Program-made: the position numbers and the translations under genes
Shown here: in pieces, positions 1-7,650 of the stretch
How positions within the stretch are numbered: the first letter of the stretch is position 1
Layout of the letters: the number at the start of each line of letters is the position of its first letter
Notes under the pieces: generated by a model
The model's input: only the letters and a program-made list of their open reading frames with translations
What the model was told of the DNA's origin: nothing
Databases searched by the model: none
Assembly (NCBI RefSeq): GCF_021147775.1
Contig: NZ_JAGTPK010000001.1
Location: 62,001-126,000, forward strand
Source of the DNA: Pseudomonas californiensis
Lineage (GTDB): Bacteria > Pseudomonadota > Gammaproteobacteria > Pseudomonadales > Pseudomonadaceae
Direction: 5' to 3'
DNA length: 64,000 nt

Positions 1-463
1 CCATGTAGTCGGTTTCGCCGTCTTCGGACTCTTCCAGCGCATCCTGGACCTGTGCGATGGCTGCCAGATCCTGCAGGACCTCGGTCGCCTCGATGCTCAG
101 TACCTTGTCGCCCGCCGCCAGACCGAAGCCTGACAGAAAGCCCTGACACCATTGCCCCAGTGCCGCGGCACGTTCGGCCAATGGCTCGTCGTCGCCCGGT
201 AACAACAGCACGACGGTCATGTCGTCGCTGGTGAGCTCGCCCTTGACCATCTCCTGCAAGCCGATCAGTGCCTGGCGAACGTTGTCTTCAGGCTCGGTTT
301 CCAGCAGCACGGAGGCATCGGCAAACCAGGCTTCATTATCGAAACCGGCACCTGCGCAACTGCGGCCCAACAACAGGCCATGCAGCTCGGCGGGAGATAC
401 CTGGTGGCCACTGCCGTTGAGCAGGGTGGCGAATGCTTTGTACGGAGAATTCTGAATGGGCAT
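1..463 (-). CDS. ygfB: UPF0149/YgfB family protein (3' end beyond window)
   Basis: Reading complement from an ATG at 463 gives an uninterrupted protein beginning [15 protein letters not shown] and running off the window edge after about 154 residues. The acidic, Cys/Trp-containing pattern ([10 protein letters not shown], then [15 protein letters not shown] near residue 105) is that of the YgfB/YecA-like UPF0149 family, all-helical cytosolic proteins of about 185 residues. In pseudomonads this gene precedes pepP and ubiH on the same strand and is divergent from zapA, as seen here. YgfB has been linked to control of an AmpD-type amidase in P. aeruginosa (family knowledge, not visible here). The C-terminus is missing only because the window begins inside it. 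Confidence 0.85.
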   Translation of the reverse strand, partial: MPIQNSPYKAFATLLNGSGHQVSPAELHGLLLGRSCAGAGFDNEAWFADASVLLETEPEDNVRQALIGLQEMVKGELTSDDMTVVLLLPGDDEPLAERAAALGQWCQGFLSGFGLAAGDKVLSIEATEVLQDLAAIAQVQDALEESEDGETDYM

Positions 464-612
464 GGGTAGCTAGTCGCCAAACGGCGCAATGTCTAGAATG
501 AAGGCCTTGTATCCTAGACTATCCGCGCAACAAGATCATCAATACGGCGGTTCGAGCTTGAGCAAGTGCGTCGCTCCCCTGCCATTCATCAGAAAGTACT
601 CAGTGGAAAACA

Positions 613-822
613 ATGGAAGACACCGACCTGCAAGCGCTGATGAAACGTGTGGAGTTGCTCCTCAAGTTTGCTGAGCAACTTAAAGCCCAAAACGCACTCC
701 TATTAGCTCAGGAAAAGTCATGGCGCGAGGAACGCGCTCACCTCATTGAAAAGAACGAAATCGCCCGGCAGAAGGTCGAGTCAATGATTTCGCGCCTCAA
801 GGCCTTGGAGCAAGACTCATGA
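613..822 (+). CDS. Small coiled-coil protein, TIGR02449 family
   Basis: A 69-residue protein predicted to be one continuous coiled coil, with leucines in heptad spacing (LQALMKRVELLLKFAEQL) and many charged residues. It resembles the short coiled-coil proteins that sit directly upstream of zapA in pseudomonads (TIGR02449, SlyX/ZapB-like in composition). The stop overlaps the zapA start by 4 nt (ATGA at 819-822), so the two are probably translationally coupled. The function is not established; partnership with ZapA at the division site is inference from the overlap only. Confidence 0.8.
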   Translation: MEDTDLQALMKRVELLLKFAEQLKAQNALLLAQEKSWREERAHLIEKNEIARQKVESMISRLKALEQDS

Positions 823-1148
823 GTAATGGCAACAGCGTGACCGTTCAAATCCTCGACAAGGAATACTCCATCATCTGCCCTCAGGAAGAGCGCACCAACC
901 TGGTCAGCGCAGCGCGTTACCTGGACGGCAAGATGCGCGAAATCCGCAGCAGCGGCAAAGTCATCGGCGCCGACCGTATCGCCGTCATGGCGGCCTTGAA
1001 CATCACCCACGATCTGTTGCACAAGCAGGATTTGCCTGACGTGCAGGCCAGCGGCTCGACGCGTGAACAGGTCCGCGACCTGCTCGACAAGGTCGATCTG
1101 GTGCTGGCTACAGACACGCCCGGCACACCTGATTCAACTCGGGGCTGA
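819..1148 (+). CDS. zapA: Cell division protein ZapA
   Basis: This 109-residue protein matches ZapA in length and layout: an N-terminal globular part (VQILDKEYSIICPQEERTN), the conserved AARYLDGKMREIR segment near residue 32, and a C-terminal coiled coil. ZapA binds FtsZ filaments and cross-links them at mid-cell. It follows the coiled-coil gene with a 4-nt overlap and is followed by 6S RNA and fau, the conserved gamma-proteobacterial order zapA-ssrS-fau. No dedicated terminator lies between zapA and the RNA gene. Confidence 0.92.
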   Translation: MSNGNSVTVQILDKEYSIICPQEERTNLVSAARYLDGKMREIRSSGKVIGADRIAVMAALNITHDLLHKQDLPDVQASGSTREQVRDLLDKVDLVLATDTPGTPDSTRG

Positions 1149-1174
1149 TTATTTCGGGGCATTTCTGTATACTT

Positions 1175-1356
1175 GCACCGCTCCCTGGAGTGCTTGCCAG
1201 TCGGTCATGTCCCTGAGCCGATACGCACAACCACGGGGGTTGCACGTTGGGGTTGGTGTGCATGTCCGCTCGACGGAAAGCCTTAAAACCTCCTGCAATC
1301 TCCACCTTGAACTTTCGGGTTCAAGGGCTAAACCGACAGCGGTTCGTCGGGGAGTC
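1175..1356 (+). ncRNA. ssrS: 6S RNA
   Basis: The 300-nt gap between zapA and fau holds a 6S RNA. Visible hallmarks are the 5' stem segment around CTGGAGTGCTTGCCAGTCGG (1184-1203), the central-bubble flank TGTCCCTGAGCCGATA (1207-1222), the conserved CATGTCCGCTCGACGGAAAGCC (starting 1260), the CTTGAACTTTCGGGTTCAAG hairpin near 1305-1325 and a purine-rich 3' arm. A -10-like TGTATACT sits at 1166-1173. 6S RNA mimics an open promoter and sequesters sigma70 RNA polymerase in stationary phase. Ends are approximate. The position between zapA and fau is the standard one. Confidence 0.88.
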
Positions 1357-1448
1357 CATATTCAATCCATTGCCAGCCCCAGCTGTCTGGCAATGTCGAT
1401 CCCGCACCGGTTTCAACCTCACGGATCAGCCTGCATGACCTCCTGCTC

Positions 1449-2060
1449 ATGATCAGCGCCCAAGCGCTTACGCGTCCGCAACTGCGTCGCCAGCTTCGTC
1501 AGGCGCGCCGGTCGCTGAGCCCCGTGCAGCAACGCAAGGCAGCTCGCGGTCTGTATCAACAACTGGCGCAACACCCACTGTTCCGGCGCGCGAAGCATGT
1601 TTCGCTGTACTTGCCGATGGACGGCGAAATCGACCCACGCCTGTTGTTGCGCGAGGCCCAGCGTCGCGGCAAAGCAACGTACCTGCCCGTACTCAACGCA
1701 TGGCCGCGCACGCGCATGGTGTTTCAGCGCGTGCGTCCGGGCGAAAGATTCATTCCCAATCGTTTTCGAATCCCTGAGCCCCGTATAAACCGGGCGAAGC
1801 AGCGCCGCATCTGGGCACTCGACCTGATTCTGATGCCGCTGGTCGGTTTCGACGACGAGGGTGGGCGCCTCGGCATGGGCGGAGGCTTTTACGACCGCAG
1901 CCTGGCCTATCGCGCACGCAGAAATACATGGCATACGCCGGTGCTGTTAGGTCTGGCTCATGAATGTCAGAAGGTCGATCGATTGGCGCAAGCCAGTTGG
2001 GATGTGCCGCTTGACGCTACAGTGTCGGACACGCGCTGGTATCTGGCGCAGACGCTCTGA
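1449..2060 (+). CDS. fau: 5-formyltetrahydrofolate cyclo-ligase
   Basis: This 203-residue protein matches the YgfA/MTHFS family, which converts 5-formyl-THF to 5,10-methenyl-THF using ATP. Diagnostic features are the N-terminal basic helix (RPQLRRQLRQARRSLSP), YLPMDGEIDPR at about 54-64 and the ATP-binding C-terminal GRLGMGGGFYDR at 139-150. The start at 1449 lacks a good ribosome binding site, so a slightly later start is possible. It follows 6S RNA, with which it is often co-transcribed in proteobacteria. Confidence 0.9.
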   Translation: MISAQALTRPQLRRQLRQARRSLSPVQQRKAARGLYQQLAQHPLFRRAKHVSLYLPMDGEIDPRLLLREAQRRGKATYLPVLNAWPRTRMVFQRVRPGERFIPNRFRIPEPRINRAKQRRIWALDLILMPLVGFDDEGGRLGMGGGFYDRSLAYRARRNTWHTPVLLGLAHECQKVDRLAQASWDVPLDATVSDTRWYLAQTL

Positions 2061-2136
2061 TCGTTGAAGTCGCATTACGCGAGCATCCGTGATCAGAGCA
2101 CTGGTGTGGCGGGAGTAACGTGGCAGAGTGGATGGA

Positions 2137-2289
2137 TCAGTGCCTGCCGGGCACTTTTTGCTGTTGCTGAGTGATCTCGACCGGTGCATCGACCTTGCTG
2201 GACCACAGGCTCTGTGCATAACCCGTTGTCACGACACCCAAGCCAAACAAAATGACCAAAATCCATAGTAAATCTGGCTTGCGTTTCAT
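2137..2289 (-). CDS. Small single-pass membrane protein, 50 aa
   Basis: Complement 2289-2137 encodes MKRKPDLLWILVILFGLGV followed by a short polar tail rich in Gln and ending PGRH (50 residues). It has a positively charged N-terminus, one hydrophobic span at about residues 8-25, and a C-terminal region likely outside the cytoplasm. A GGAGGGCAG ribosome binding site (complement of 2291-2299) precedes the ATG closely. It lies convergent to fau and divergent from the EVE gene. Small ORFs of this type are seen at this locus in pseudomonads, but the function is unknown. Confidence 0.6.
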   Translation of the reverse strand: MKRKPDLLWILVILFGLGVVTTGYAQSLWSSKVDAPVEITQQQQKVPGRH

Positions 2290-2472
2290 TGACTGCCCTC
2301 CTTCGGCAAATCAATACGATGTCAGCATCGGTTTTGTGTGAGCCGTGCAGCAGCGTGGAGCTTTAAAGGCCGGCATTTTGCGGTAACGTGAACCAGTACG
2401 CAAATAGTGGCGCAAACCGACTGTCGGTTTGTCATCAAACTGCCCTGAACTTTTGTATGTGGAGTATGAGTA

Positions 2473-2922
2473 ATGGCCTACTGGCTGATGAAGTCCGAGC
2501 CGGATGAGTTCTCGATCAGCGACCTGCAACGCGTGAGCGAGGCCCGCTGGGACGGCGTTCGCAACTATCAGGCCCGCAACTTTCTCAGAGCCATGGCTGT
2601 GGGTGACGAGTTCTTCTTCTACCACTCCAGTTGCCCTCAACCCGGCATCGCAGGTATCGCCAGAATCAGCAAAGCTGCCTACGCCGACCCGACTGCTCTC
2701 GACCCAAAGAGCCACTATCATGACGCCAAGGCCACCGAGGATAAAAACCCCTGGAGTGCCATTGATGTCGCGTTTGTGGAGTGCTTTCCGAAGGTGCTGG
2801 AACTGGCCTGCCTGAAACAGCAAACTGCTCTGGAGCAACTGCCTCTGGTTCAGAAAGGCAGCCGGCTCTCGGTAATGCCGGTCACGGCTGACCAATGGTC
2901 AGCCATCCTGGCGCTGCGTTGA
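2473..2922 (+). CDS. EVE domain protein (Thy28-like)
   Basis: A 149-residue single-domain protein of the EVE/PUA-like fold. MAYWLMKSEPDEFSI at the start, the WDGVRNYQARNFLR motif at about 29-42 and FFYHSSC at about 47-53 are family signatures. EVE proteins bind modified bases in DNA or RNA (5-methylcytosine-type ligands in characterised relatives); no enzymatic activity is implied. A GGAG site 8 nt upstream supports the start. It converges with the FliL-like gene 8 nt downstream. Many Pseudomonas genomes carry it next to fau. Confidence 0.88.
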   Translation: MAYWLMKSEPDEFSISDLQRVSEARWDGVRNYQARNFLRAMAVGDEFFFYHSSCPQPGIAGIARISKAAYADPTALDPKSHYHDAKATEDKNPWSAIDVAFVECFPKVLELACLKQQTALEQLPLVQKGSRLSVMPVTADQWSAILALR

Positions 2923-2929
2923 ACGCTCG

Positions 2930-3337
2930 TTACTGAACGATGAAGTTGTTGAAGAGCAAGTCTTCAACAACCGGCTTGCCTTCTTCATCGTTCATGACGC
3001 GCTGAACCTGCTTGAGCGCTTCCTGACGAATCGCTTCCTTCGCCTCGGCGCTGCTCATGCTGTCGACGGTCTGCTGCGTGAACAAGGCCGCCAGTTGGTT
3101 GCGGATCAGCGCATCGTTGCGCTTCACGGCGGCTTCGGCATCAGCGCCGGTCACACGCAACGCGATATCTGCCTTGTATACCCGTAGTTTCGGGCCGCCA
3201 TCCAGAGCGTAATTGCCCACAAACGGTGGCGTCAGCGAAACATACGCCGCCTTCGGCGGACCTTCTTCCTTGGCTTCTTCAGCTTGCGCCAGTGCGGGCA
3301 GCGACAAGGCCAGCAACATCACGATCCACGCTTTCAC
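2930..3337 (-). CDS. FliL-like basal body-associated protein
   Basis: A 135-residue exported protein. The GTG at 3337 is preferred over the upstream in-frame codon because TAAGGAG lies 6 nt before it. A signal sequence (AWIVMLLALSLPALAQA) is followed by an acidic linker and a FliL-type domain: YVSLTPPFVGNY, then an alpha/beta segment, ending with VVEDLLFNNFIVQ, the typical FliL C-terminal motif in which the last strand completes the fold. Classical FliL is a single-pass stator-associated protein in a flagellar operon; this copy is isolated from flagellar genes and has a cleavable-looking signal, so its role may differ. Pseudomonads commonly have this extra paralogue. Confidence 0.75.
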   Translation of the reverse strand: MKAWIVMLLALSLPALAQAEEAKEEGPPKAAYVSLTPPFVGNYALDGGPKLRVYKADIALRVTGADAEAAVKRNDALIRNQLAALFTQQTVDSMSSAEAKEAIRQEALKQVQRVMNDEEGKPVVEDLLFNNFIVQ

Positions 3338-3467
3338 GGTCCACTCCTTAATACGGTTTGCCACGTAGCTTACAGCTTATGTGCAGTTATCAGGACGGGT
3401 CATGCTCATTGACCTCGAAACCCGCTTAACTGACTTTATCGGCCATCAATGGAAAAGGAATAGCCCG

Positions 3468-4454
3468 ATGAAAGCCCTGCTGTGCAAAGCCTTTGGTCCC
3501 GCCAACACGCTCGTGCTCGAAGAAGTGCCAGAGCCCATCATCAAAAAGAACGAAATCCTGCTCGACGTTCATGCCGCCGGGGTCAACTTTCCCGACACCC
3601 TGATCATTGAAGGCAAATACCAGTTCAAACCGCCCTTTCCGTTTTCACCGGGCGGCGAAGCTGCAGGGGTTATCTCGGCGGTCGGCGAAAAAGTCACCCA
3701 CCTCAAGCCCGGCGACCGCGTCATGGCCCTCACCGGCTGGGGCAGCTTTGCCGAACAGGTCGCCGTCCCGAATTACAACGTCCTGCCCGTCCCCGAAAAA
3801 ATGGACTTCACCACTGCTGCCGCTTTCAGCATGACCTACGGCACGTCCATGCACGCCCTCAAGCAGCGCGCCAACCTGCAACCCGGCGAAACCCTGCTGG
3901 TGCTCGGTGCCTCGGGCGGTGTTGGTCTGGCGGCCGTAGAGATCGGCAAAGCGCTGGGCGCCCGCGTCATCGCCGCCGCCAGCACCGCTGAAAAACTCGA
4001 GACCGCCAGAAGCGCGGGCGCCGACGAACTCATCAACTACACCGAAACCAACCTCAAGGACGAGATCAAACGCCTCACCAACGGCAACGGCGCCGATGTG
4101 ATCTACGACCCGGTCGGCGGCGACCTCTTCGACCAGGCCATCCGCGCCATCGCCTGGAACGGCCGCTTGCTGGTCGTCGGCTTCGCCAGCGGCCGCATCC
4201 CCGAACTGCCGGTCAACCTGGCCTTGCTCAAAGGCGCTTCGGTTGTGGGGGTGTTCTGGGGTTCCTTTGCACAGCGTCAACCGCAGGATAACGCCGCGAA
4301 CTTCAAGCAGCTGTTTGCGTGGTTTGAGGAAGGGAAGTTGAAGCCGCTTGTGTCGGAGGTGTATCCGCTGGAGCGGGGCGGCGAGGCGATTGATTTGTTG
4401 GGGGGAAGGCGGGCTGTGGGGAAGGTGGTGATAAGCGTGAAAAACCAAATTTAA
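3468..4454 (+). CDS. NADPH:quinone oxidoreductase family protein (zinc-independent MDR)
   Basis: A 328-residue medium-chain reductase starting at ATG 3468, with AAGGAA 7 nt upstream. It has the GroES-like N-terminal domain (AAGVNFPDTLIIEGKYQ at about 36-52; FSPGGEAAGVI at 59-69) and a Rossmann nucleotide-binding motif GASGGVG at 147-153, and lacks the zinc-ligand cysteines of alcohol dehydrogenases. The family reduces quinones or enals with NADPH; the substrate is not predictable. The 3' end is AT-richer than the rest and is followed after 66 nt by a bacteriocin gene; a 12-bp direct repeat spans this junction. Confidence 0.85.
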   Translation: MKALLCKAFGPANTLVLEEVPEPIIKKNEILLDVHAAGVNFPDTLIIEGKYQFKPPFPFSPGGEAAGVISAVGEKVTHLKPGDRVMALTGWGSFAEQVAVPNYNVLPVPEKMDFTTAAAFSMTYGTSMHALKQRANLQPGETLLVLGASGGVGLAAVEIGKALGARVIAAASTAEKLETARSAGADELINYTETNLKDEIKRLTNGNGADVIYDPVGGDLFDQAIRAIAWNGRLLVVGFASGRIPELPVNLALLKGASVVGVFWGSFAQRQPQDNAANFKQLFAWFEEGKLKPLVSEVYPLERGGEAIDLLGGRRAVGKVVISVKNQI

Positions 4455-4491
4455 AATATCTATATACATCGGGAGTGCATGAAAAACCAAA
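4438..4491 (+). repeat. 12-bp direct repeat at the bacteriocin island edge
   Basis: TGAAAAACCAAA occurs at 4438-4449, covering the last sense codons of the quinone oxidoreductase gene, and again at 4480-4491 just upstream of the bacteriocin start. The exact repeat with 42-nt offset coincides with a drop in GC. It may be a recombination or insertion scar, or chance in AT-rich DNA. Confidence 0.55.
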
Positions 4492-4520
4492 CAACATAGC
4501 CATACAGAAAGGAGAACTGT

Positions 4521-6461
4521 ATGGCTATCAGAAACAAAAGACAAACCAACTTATTAAAGGACACATCCACCGGGACTGTAAACATTAGTCACGGCAGCTC
4601 ATCAAAACCGCAGAATACGGGCTTTTTCGGGAGCAGTTTCACCAATACGGGTTCCTCTAGCCGTAAGAGACGACGCAGGCGATTGCATGCCCGCGCACAG
4701 CAGGCTGCCCGAGCAATAGCTGAGGCCGAAGCCATCGCACAGGCCGAGCGGCAAGCTCAGGAACATGCGCAGAGCCTGGCAAGGGCGCAACATGAACGTG
4801 AAGAACGAGTAAAAGCCGAAGAAACAGCGAGAGCCCATGCAGAAGCTGTTGCACGTGCCCAAGCCGAGAAAGAACAAGTATACCGACACACTATCAACTT
4901 GCTGACCGATTCTTTTCGAATTGAAAGTCAGGATATAGCACGACACTACACAACGAAGTCTGCGAGCTTATCCGAGTCGATAGCGCAGGAAGTTGGCCTG
5001 GTTGATTCGCAACGGGCTCCACATACCGGGCAGCAGGCACTCGATCTCATCCTTCAAGAGAAAGCGCAGATCAACTACTTGATCGCCATGAAGAGCGCTG
5101 ATCGAAACGCAATAAATAATGCACTTACTGCAAGTGGTACAGGCGTAGGCAATCCAGATTCAGGCCAGTACAAACATTTTCTTGAAACCCATAGCAACGG
5201 TGATGCAAATCTTTCACATCAGCTTCATCGACGCTGGATAGACGCCTATACGCAGACCCAACAGTCGCAGCTGCTTTCACAAGCCATCGCATTACTCGAA
5301 GAACGATCTACCCAACTCTCCACACAGCATGCCGAGTTATCGTACACCTTCAGAACGGCCAAAGAGATAGAGGAATCCGTTTCTGCGAAACAGGCCAACA
5401 CTCTCTGGAAGGCCGTAGCACCTCCCGCGCTGTCGGCAACCACTGCAGGGATCGATACGGTACAGACAAGGGCGGCCCAGCTGGCGAAGGAATATTTTGT
5501 TCGAATCGCTTCAAAGGCATTCACACGCAATGCAGGTCTCGCGCTAGCCGCTTATGCGCCGACCCTGGGCGATGCCGAGCGACCCTCGCCCGTAGTCGGT
5601 ACGCCCCTTTCACAGCTCAATTTGCCTGAAACACTGGACCTGGCTTACGTCGCCAGTGTGGGCGGTGCCATTGATGTACCTCATCGACTGGTCGAATCCA
5701 TCAATGGTGAACGCACGCTCGCGCAGTGGACGGCAACCGATGGAGTAAAACTCGGCACGAAGGTTCGTGTACGAACATTCACCTACAACGCCCAGAACAA
5801 CACCTATGAATTTATCCGAGATGGTGAATCCACACCGGCACTGATCTGGACCCCAATAGCACGACCGGCTGACAGCTCGACTGTCTCGCCCGTGAATCCA
5901 CCAGCGCTGCCTGCTGATCCAGGCAGCACCGTGTCTCCGGTCGCTCCCGAGCTGGAGACGTACCCGGCAATCGATCGAAACGATCCTGATGACTACATTC
6001 TCGTATCGCCGATTGACTCAGGGCTGCCAGACACCTATCTGCTATTCAAGGACCCGAGGTCGATTCCTGGGGTAGCGAGCGGGTATGGGGAGTCAATAGT
6101 CGGGATTTGGTTGGGTGAAAAAACGAGGGCGGACGGCGCCTCAATTCCTTCACATATCGCAGATCAACTTCGCGGAAAACGATTTGCTCACTTTGACCTT
6201 CTGAGGAAAGCAATTTGGACCGCTATCGCTAACGATTCCGAATTGAGCAAACAGCTATCCCAGCATAACCTTAACGCAATGCGTGATGGCGGCTCACCTT
6301 ATCCAAGATTGGTCGACCAAGTCGGAGGTCGTACGAAATTCGAAATCCATCATAAAAACCACGTTGCAAACGGAGGCGCAGTATACGACTTCGACAATCT
6401 AGTTATCATGACACCAAAGCAACATATTGATCACCACAGGAGCAAGAAAAATGATCTTTAA
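4521..6461 (+). CDS. S-type pyocin with colicin E9-like HNH DNase domain
   Basis: A 646-residue bacteriocin. AAGGAG lies 6 nt before the ATG. Order of parts: a Ser/Thr/Gly-rich flexible N-terminus (1-45), a basic stretch (RKRRRRRLHAR at about 48-58), an Ala/Glu/Arg coiled coil (about 58-116), a helical middle region (117-340), an S-type pyocin domain (about 372-447, VGGAIDVPHRLVE to LIWTPIARP), a Pro-rich linker (448-480) and a C-terminal nuclease (about 520-646). The nuclease matches colicin E7/E9 closely: GKRFAHFDLLRKAIW, FEIHH (H610, H611), YDFDNL (N626) and HIDHH (H635, H639), the metal-binding and catalytic HNH set. It should kill related strains by cutting chromosomal DNA after receptor- and TonB- or Tol-dependent uptake. 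The middle domain, not recognised in detail, presumably fixes receptor choice. No lysis gene is adjacent. Confidence 0.92.
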   Translation: MAIRNKRQTNLLKDTSTGTVNISHGSSSKPQNTGFFGSSFTNTGSSSRKRRRRRLHARAQQAARAIAEAEAIAQAERQAQEHAQSLARAQHEREERVKAEETARAHAEAVARAQAEKEQVYRHTINLLTDSFRIESQDIARHYTTKSASLSESIAQEVGLVDSQRAPHTGQQALDLILQEKAQINYLIAMKSADRNAINNALTASGTGVGNPDSGQYKHFLETHSNGDANLSHQLHRRWIDAYTQTQQSQLLSQAIALLEERSTQLSTQHAELSYTFRTAKEIEESVSAKQANTLWKAVAPPALSATTAGIDTVQTRAAQLAKEYFVRIASKAFTRNAGLALAAYAPTLGDAERPSPVVGTPLSQLNLPETLDLAYVASVGGAIDVPHRLVESINGERTLAQWTATDGVKLGTKVRVRTFTYNAQNNTYEFIRDGESTPALIWTPIARPADSSTVSPVNPPALPADPGSTVSPVAPELETYPAIDRNDPDDYILVSPIDSGLPDTYLLFKDPRSIPGVASGYGESIVGIWLGEKTRADGASIPSHIADQLRGKRFAHFDLLRKAIWTAIANDSELSKQLSQHNLNAMRDGGSPYPRLVDQVGGRTKFEIHHKNHVANGGAVYDFDNLVIMTPKQHIDHHRSKKNDL

Positions 6462-6729
6462 AGACCGAATAGAAGATTACACCGAAGAAGAGTTTCTAGA
6501 ATTCCTGAAAGGGCTCTCCTCCGAACACAGCCAACTTCGTGGCGAAGAATTTATTAAGCATATGGATCGCTCAATTGAGCATTTTGTAAAAATCACAGAA
6601 CACCCCGCACAAACTGACGTAATATTTTATCCTGAGAACGATCAAGAGGATAGCCCTGAAGGCATCCTCAATACCATCAAAAAATGGCGAGCCAAGAACG
6701 GCAAGCCAGGATTCAAAAAAGCCCACTGA
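6451..6729 (+). CDS. Colicin/pyocin DNase immunity protein (Im9 family)
   Basis: A 92-residue acidic protein overlapping the bacteriocin 3' end by 11 nt. The start at ATG 6451 is chosen from an AGGAG 8 nt upstream and the family start M-x-x-K-x-x-I-x-D-Y-T-E. It aligns along its whole length with Im2/Im7/Im9: DYTEEEFLEFLKGL, the variable helix II (RGEEFIKHMDRSIEHF), the invariant EHPAQTDVIFYPENDQ (the Tyr-Tyr hot spot is Phe-Tyr here) and the C-terminal GILNTIKKWRAKNGKPGFK. It binds the nuclease domain next to the active site and protects the producer. Overlap ensures co-expression with the toxin. The sequence is visibly AT-richer than the core genes. Confidence 0.95.
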   Translation: MIFKDRIEDYTEEEFLEFLKGLSSEHSQLRGEEFIKHMDRSIEHFVKITEHPAQTDVIFYPENDQEDSPEGILNTIKKWRAKNGKPGFKKAH

Positions 6730-6791
6730 ATCTATTACAACCAATACCAATTACTTACACCTCAGCAAAGATGATTATAAGGATTTAAACC

Positions 6792-7583
6792 ATGGAAGAA
6801 TTAAATCATCACCTGCAACAACTACCCAATTTTTTGCAGGCAGAACTTGCCGCTCACATTGGCAGCTTGAGCGGACTTGAATACACAGGGATTACCGAGC
6901 GATACATACACACAGCCTTTCATCTTATTAACAGCAAGCGAGCACCGTTGCAGCAAGCGCACATCGATAACGTACATTTCATGTGGGGTGATGTTCGCTC
7001 TGCGAAAGTCGATATGGAAAACAGAGCCTTGTTACGCAGCTTGCCGGGGGGTGGCCAGACCGACTTATACTCCATGACGGTCGATGCTGATTTTCATCTG
7101 CAGAGCATTCGCTTTCTAAACGAGTTCAAAGCAGGCCTCGAATCGTTACACGGCAGGCTTAAAGAGCAGCAACGCCAGCATGCCGTGCTTGTCGCTCAAG
7201 AAGCCGCACGCCGTGCAGCCGAAGATGCTGCTCGGGCGCGAATTCAGGCGGAAGAAGCTGCCCGGCGCATGGCAGAAGAACACGCCGCGCAGCAGCGTGC
7301 CCGAGAGGCCGCACTGCAACTCGCACAACGCCAGATTGAAGAGGCAGCGCGCGTAGTTGCACATGGAAAAGCCGAGGAGGCCCTAAGGCTGGCATCAGAA
7401 TCAGTACGTACAGCGGAAGCGATGCTGGGGCCTGAGGCAATAAAGGAAATAGGTGTTGCCCTGAACGCACTCAAAAATGCCATTGAGTTTGCGGTTACAG
7501 AATGCTCAAACGCACTGAGTGCTCAAGGCGTGTCCAATGCTGAGCATTTTGAAGCCGTGGGCAAAATGAAAGTATTTGACTAA
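6792..7583 (+). CDS. Unrecognised coiled-coil protein in bacteriocin cassette
   Basis: A 263-residue protein with TAAGGA 8 nt before the start. I do not recognise a family. Residues 1-120 are mixed helical (MEELNHHLQQLPNFL; ERYIHTAFHLINS; MWGDVRSAKVDMENRALL), residues about 120-205 form a long Ala/Glu/Arg/Gln coiled coil (ARRAAEDAARARIQAEEAA and similar), and the tail (206-263) is a shorter helix pair ending MKVFD. There is no signal peptide or membrane span. The coiled-coil composition is strikingly like residues 58-116 of the bacteriocin 2 kb upstream, suggesting shared origin or an interaction. It follows the immunity gene by 62 nt on the same strand. Options are a remnant of a second bacteriocin lacking S-type and toxin domains, a producer-side accessory factor, or an unrelated passenger. 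Confidence 0.6.
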   Translation: MEELNHHLQQLPNFLQAELAAHIGSLSGLEYTGITERYIHTAFHLINSKRAPLQQAHIDNVHFMWGDVRSAKVDMENRALLRSLPGGGQTDLYSMTVDADFHLQSIRFLNEFKAGLESLHGRLKEQQRQHAVLVAQEAARRAAEDAARARIQAEEAARRMAEEHAAQQRAREAALQLAQRQIEEAARVVAHGKAEEALRLASESVRTAEAMLGPEAIKEIGVALNALKNAIEFAVTECSNALSAQGVSNAEHFEAVGKMKVFD

Positions 7584-7650
7584 CTGACAGCCGTAGACGC
7601 CAGGTCGTGATTTCGTCGTCCGAACTGGCGTCACGTTCCAGCAGCTTCCT

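Noticed and set aside
4381..4520. PrtN P-box upstream of the bacteriocin
   Set aside because: An ATTG...GT match near 4389 is single, imperfect and inside the previous gene; the tandem arrangement expected for pyocin promoters is not visible, so I do not claim it.
7596..7632. Terminator for the bacteriocin cassette
   Set aside because: GACGCCAG and CTGGCGTC form an 8-bp inverted repeat, but the loop is 21 nt and there is no T tract, so an intrinsic terminator is not supported.
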